A DNA stretch of 64,000 nt from Paramacrobiotus metropolitanus. Lineage: Eukaryota > Tardigrada > Eutardigrada > Parachela > Macrobiotidae. The notes below the pieces were generated by a model. The model did no database searches and was not told where the DNA came from. It saw nothing but the letters and a program-made list of their open reading frames with translations. Numbering within the stretch: the first letter of the stretch is position 1; each line of letters opens with the position of its first letter. Positions 59,301-64,000 of the stretch are shown piece after piece. A program made the position numbers and the translations under genes. The stretch is from contig NW_026570253.1 of NCBI RefSeq assembly GCF_019649055.1, forward strand, positions 558,001 through 622,000. The letters run 5' to 3'.

Positions 59301-60339
59301 CCACGGCGTAGTTCAGAATGATACTGGCTCCGAAACGGCGCATTCTGGCTGTAAAAACAAATTGCGGCACTTTAATCGAACGATATGCAACTATCTGTAC
59401 ATACATACTGTACAGATACAAACCGCTGCTTATGTGATATTCCAAAAATTAACGGTGGAGGTAAGTACAGTACTTGAAAGTTGAAACCCGAATCTCAGAT
59501 CTCAAACGAAAGGGTTTTTCTTACCAATGAGCGGACGGATTTCATCCACATTTTCTCCCGCGACAAACTGACCATAAAATGTCTTCTTCATTACACGATT
59601 AAAAAGTTTCGGACCCAAGACTTTTCGTCCGAATTTTATCAGCTAAAAGAACAAGCAAAATATTTAGCTGCACTTAAAAATTTATATAAGACGAATATTA
59701 ACTTAATTGATGTTTTATGATTATTACTGTTATAGACAGAATTTTCACATTATACTGTAATCCTCGGTTGTACAACTTGTACTCGTACTTATCGTCAAGT
59801 ATGGTTACGTATTTTAATCATATTAGTAGCCTGAAACAGAATTGAAAAATCCGGATGATCAAGTCTGATTAGATGCCGAAAAAAATAAAATACCCTTCTA
59901 TATAAATCGAATAAAATTATTCATTCTGTATAACTGTGATTACATAATTATGAATTCTACATATGACTGTCAACTATCAAGCAAAATCAACTAGAGTAGT
60001 GATACTAGAAGATGAGTGTGATTAATTTCCGGTCGAAAATTTTCGTAAAAAGGAAGAATCTGTTAAACGAGCAAAAACCTCAAGGAGCACCTTATCGCTG
60101 CTATCAACAAGGAATTCGTGCTTGCAGAAGCTCAGCACCATCCACGAGCGGAACACTTCCCACGTCGTCCGGCTTTGGTAGGCCAATTTGGGATCATCAA
60201 ACTTTACATTTGCCGTATCCGCATGACTACGCGTATGCTCTACCCTACTCGCCGCTGGCGCCGATATCGACACACACCGCACACCACCAAGACTTGTTTT
60301 ATTGTACACCCGCAACATCTCTCCGCATCGGCCCGACAT
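56308..60339 (-). CDS. PRODH: Proline dehydrogenase, tandem copy A (divergent)
   Basis: An eleven-exon mitochondrial flavoenzyme gene of 560 aa that oxidises proline to pyrroline-5-carboxylate. Minus-strand exons are 60091-60339, 59525-59642, 59258-59348, 59043-59184, 58463-58656, 57644-57800, 57423-57569, 57095-57190, 56821-57002, 56674-56762 and 56308-56525. Family landmarks are [123 protein letters not shown] and YLIRRAHEN. The substrate-binding Arg pair plus Glu (RRAHE) and the IKVTAL lysine are kept. Compared with copy B it lacks the [14 protein letters not shown] block and the EF-hand loop, and is shorter overall. Donors include GTACGA twice, GTGCGC, GTCCGA and GTATGG. The start could be 60339 or 60318. 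Introns 57801-58462, 58657-59042 and 59643-60090 show nothing else. Confidence 0.92.
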
Positions 60340-60641
60340 TTTGTGCTAATCTGTATCCACAATCAGCAAAGAGACTCTTTTCGAGAAACACACACAGATT
60401 CCCGCGTTCTGCCAATCCACACACGGCACTCAAATTAACAACAAAATGAGAAATAAATTCCCGAGAATGAAATATCGCAAAAACAAACAAATTCCCGAGA
60501 GATGGTAGCGGAAGAGAATTCCAATTTCTCAGATTAATCCGCAACAGTTCAAACAAAATTCTCCAACACTGACAACATGCAACCCCGAACTGGAAAGACG
60601 ATGATTATGACACACCCATTTGGAAACGCTCCGGGAGAACT

Positions 60642-63600
60642 CTACACCGGCCAATAATCGCCCCGGGGCTGATATGACCACTGTCCAGATAATAAGCGCC
60701 GTTTCAGCTCCGCACCCAATAACCGGCGCTCCTTGGCTGTCTTTTCCAGGACACCGCGATTCTCCAGTGCCCGCCGCGACAGATACGGCAGCACTTCTAG
60801 GACTTCACCGTACGGTACATACTTGTAAATACTGTAGCCCGCTTGGCCTAATTAAAACAAAGTCACAAATCAGCACGAGTGCATCCGGGTTCGAATTGTT
60901 TAATAGGTAGTGTACTAAAAGCAGCCTCACAAGTTTTACCGAGATTGAAACTGATCTGATCGCACATGCCGTACAGCTGCCCGAAGCAAACTACCCGATC
61001 AGCTGGCTTGATACCGAGTTCCTCCATCCTGCCAAAAAAGATAAATTTTTCCACATTTGATTACACAATTTCTGCTATATGGGTGGCCAATAAATGCAGC
61101 CGGTTTCAGCTAAAATGTCAATACACCCAGCGGTTGCACGGTGTATGTTTAATTAGCGTTCACACATCGCATTTTCAACACTGCGGTGAGCGTAACCATC
61201 TTCAAATGCTTCGATAAGGACAAGGTCACATTTTAATCCAGAAATGTGATCGAACTAAACGACCGTGTTCGAAAGATAACCGTTCTATCAATTTCAATAT
61301 ACCATTTAAAACAGACCTATTGAATACAGAATGTTCAGAAACGGATGTAATGACTGAATGCTAATAATAAGTAATTTCTCATAAACTTTCTTATACAGCA
61401 TTTACTTTCATATGCAAACCGAAAAACCATACCAACAACCCAAAGGAACGAATCGTCGTTCCTTAAACTTCCTTTCTTTATCATCAGTTAAAAATTTATT
61501 AACTTCGAACAAATATTAAGTAGCACGTAAAACATTTTTCGATTGTTACCTTCCAGCAATGATAAAACAACTACATCCCGTTTAGCAACCACATATTACA
61601 TAAAACAACTACAATCCGCGGCAATACGGTTTTCGAAAAAGGTGCGGTTGCCGATAGCAATATGACAAGTTCCTGGAACATGCAGCCGCCCAGACTCCTT
61701 ATAAACTCTTTTAAATACTTAAATACTTCTTAGAAATACTTCTTATAAATTTAATATATGTATTATTTTAAAATGCACTTGCGCGGAAAGAATTAGTAAC
61801 TTCCTCTACCTAACAAATTTTCAATTTCTACCTTAAAGCACATTCATGATAGCACCTTCATACTACATACAAAAGAAATATCACAGCTCACTTTTTAACT
61901 GTAAATCGCACGGTGTCCTCATTATGGGTGGCCATCCTGTCAAAAATATCATAATTTACATTTCTTCGGCGCAAAAACGCATAGACCGATCGCCACTAAC
62001 ATGATGGCAACTTTTCGTTCGGCAATGCCGCGCGCCTTCACTTCTTCCAGCGCAGTCGTGACGACCTTTTCATACATTTTCGTAGTTGCTTCGAAATCAG
62101 GATTAATAGGATCGGGATAACCTAATGCCGCCGCTCGATCGCGTTCCTTGAAAGTTAACACATCAGTAAAACAGAAAATAAGAAGACACTATGGTGTCTA
62201 TAAGCTGCAAGACGAAACTGGTTGCACCTGTTTCATGTATGCTCCTCGAACAATTTTCGCACCGAAAAAGAAATCTTCCTTGCGACTGAGCTCAAGATGA
62301 GTTATTATCATACGGTACGCATCCTGTAACAAAAATCGTTTTCTGAAGTCATGCAAGAAAATGCAGAAGCGCAAAATACCGGCAGAAATCCATAAAACTG
62401 TGTTTTGAAACATTACCGATGGATTACCTTCAAGTAGCACTGATACGTGTTGAATATGTATGCTTTTTCCCGATTGTATCTTCTCATTAATTCAACCGTC
62501 AAACGACTGATGGCCGGTTGGAAGTATGTTTGTTCTGCGTCGATCATCATCCGTACTTCCTTCGATATGGCATGCTGTACACACAAAGACAGTAATTATT
62601 AATGAAAGTCTTCCAATATACCGTCCATAACAAACCTCAGTAATGATCTTTAATCGACGCATCATATTTCGGAACATCTCTTCGTCTTCAGGGGTAAATT
62701 TGGAAATCAGGGATTTGAACTGTACTCCGCCCTTGATCGGCAACGGTACACGGAGCAACCGGTCAAACTGCTTAGCATTGTCAATAAGGTCACCCCACTC
62801 GAACAGATCCACCACACTAATAAGAAAAGGTGATACCCAAAGAATTATTAAAGTATCAAGAAATTTACACAAACAGCTTTCGTATTTTGGTTCAAAAAAC
62901 TAAACAAAATAAGTTTCAAGCAATGATCCATAATATTTTAAAACGGATAATAATATTATATGAAAAAAATGGCTCATAATGGATCAAAATGGATCATAAT
63001 ATTATTATCACATATTATGGATCATAATAAGTCATCCGTGTGATCATTCTGAAACCGCATAGCAAACCATTAGCAAACTCAAAAACAACGGAATCCACAT
63101 AAAAAATTAAAAACTACTTAACTATACAGTACAAATAGAATTACCCATCTTTGTTGGTGTCAATGTGAGATAACCAATCCACCACTTCCGGCTTATTCAG
63201 ATCGACCCCTTGATGCAACAAACGCTTCTTGAAATCTTCAACTTTAGTTTTCCTTAAAATAATATACTCTTCCAGGTCAGGGTATCCCAATATTTGATTA
63301 AAGTAGCGGCGAGATTCTACTAGAGCTGCCGATAACCGCATCTGTAAAAAAAACACCAAGTTAATTTACCGGGCATCGAAATTAAATGAACTGCTGCAAT
63401 TCTAACATATTTCAATTATGTAGTTATTACGGTACCAACCAGAGGAATCACAACTGTAAGCTTGTAAAAATTTACCACCTCCACATTCTCACCAAAAGCT
63501 CTGGTCGACCCAGAGCCGTTAATTTGATAGCCGCAAACCCGGTACTGTGGGTTGTGCCGGAAACGGCGTCGATGCACTTGAGAAATGTTGCCATGTTTTT

Positions 63601-64000
63601 CTCGCATTGTGCTTCGTTCTCATACAGATATGTGCGAGCGCTAATAACATCGCGGCGACGATCTCCGAACTGTTTGGAAGGAACGTACTGTTTTAGTGGC
63701 TGTGAAGACGAATCTGTAAACACAGGCGATATTAGCAGCAGTGGCACTTCACGCTGTTCCTCTCGTGAACGTACCCCCGGTAGATTTCTCCACTGCCGTC
63801 GGTACAATCCTACCAAACAAGTAGTTATTAAATGCAAAATAATATAACCCATGTATTCCACGCAAACTTGCGAAGAAATAACATTGCAATTTTGCCAAGC
63901 AAAGACAACAGCTCTCTCGACATGTAATTTTCAAAGGAGGCAAAAAAATCTAAGTACTTTTAATTAATAATGGACTAAAAAGGACTTTAAATTAATCTAA
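60642..64000 (-). CDS. PRODH: Proline dehydrogenase, tandem copy B (5' truncated by window)
   Basis: The second ProDH on the same strand, only about 300 bp from copy A's start. Visible minus-strand exons are 63493-63809, 63145-63341, 62636-62816, 62428-62574, 62228-62323, 62001-62146, 61892-61936, 60940-61028 and 60642-60847; the N-terminus lies beyond 64000. It is closer than copy A to other animal ProDHs: [107 protein letters not shown] (LEN follows). A canonical EF-hand loop, DTNKDGVVDLFE, spans the 63145/62816 junction. A 39-nt in-frame stretch (about 63707-63745) in the first visible exon could be a tiny intron but reads through, so I keep it as coding. An extra intron (61937-62000) splits the exon that is continuous in copy A. 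Introns 61029-61891 and 62817-63144 show no other gene. Confidence 0.92.
62966..63030. repeat. Short degenerate repeat of ATGGATCATAATA
   Basis: Variants of ATGGATCATAATA recur in direct and inverted orientation within a ProDH copy B intron. It is simple AT-rich repeat DNA. Confidence 0.5.

Noticed and set aside
60880-60905. tRNA B-box-like GGGTTCGAATTG
   Set aside because: No A-box or cloverleaf can be drawn around it; it falls in an intron of ProDH copy B.
63707-63745. Possible 39-nt intron in ProDH copy B
   Set aside because: GT...AG ends are present and the length is a multiple of three, but 39 nt is below the shortest intron seen here (about 58 nt) and the frame stays open, so I kept it as coding.
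1-64000. CRISPR arrays, prokaryotic operons, rRNA genes
   Set aside because: No regularly spaced repeats, no ribosome-binding-site gene strings and no rRNA-like conserved blocks; the DNA is spliced eukaryotic sequence.

Overview
The window is nuclear DNA from a small-genome invertebrate animal. Nearly every gene is split into short exons (several under 100 bp) by mostly 50-600 bp introns, intergenic DNA is AT-rich, and the proteins are typical metazoan families. A Spätzle-type cystine-knot ligand points to an ecdysozoan. A tardigrade of the Hypsibius/Ramazzottius kind is my best guess, but the sequence alone does not prove it. I rebuilt gene models by hand from reading frame, GT/AG splice sites, intron phase and family conservation. 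Exon phases close exactly in every multi-exon model that lies fully inside the window.

Layout. 0.5-2.2 kb (-): 5' part of a mitochondrial glutaminase that runs off the left edge. 4.8-8.1 kb (-): SLC18B1-like polyamine/vesicular MFS transporter. 8.9-10.9 kb (-): KMT5A/PR-Set7 H4K20 methyltransferase. 10.9-14.8 kb: long gap with possible decayed membrane-protein fragments. 14.8-17.2 kb (+): tetraspanin. 18.4-19.6 kb (-): MRPS28. 21.2-24.6 kb (+): ZNF800-like zinc-finger protein. 26.0-28.6 kb (-): SERINC. 29.4-35.8 kb (+): full-length LRPPRC. 36.3-38.1 kb (-): SLC35G1-like EamA transporter. 40.0-48.3 kb (-): three tandem stefins (type-1 cystatins) with a Spätzle-like gene between copies 1 and 2 and an unidentified small ORF between copies 2 and 3. 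49.0-51.4 kb (-): Josephin deubiquitinase. 52.3-53.0 kb (+): intronless BTB protein. 53.8-55.3 kb (-): secreted leucine-rich, probably GPI-anchored protein. 56.3-60.3 kb and 60.6-64.0 kb (-): two tandem proline dehydrogenases, the second running off the right edge.

There is no operon. Several genes serve mitochondria (glutaminase, MRPS28, LRPPRC, two ProDHs), and ProDH and glutaminase both feed glutamate metabolism. The 40-48 kb block is a tandem family of cysteine-protease inhibitors that also hosts a possible Toll-pathway ligand.

The most unusual structures are four inverted repeats with 29-71 bp arms between 39 and 50.2 kb (one perfect at 71 bp inside a stefin intron, one enclosing the unidentified ORF), the asymmetric divergence of the ProDH pair (a canonical EF-hand loop kept in one copy and lost in the other), a stefin whose inhibitory QxVxG loop is destroyed, strong over-representation of the words TACWGTA and TACTCGTA in non-coding DNA, and many GTAC-type 5' splice sites.
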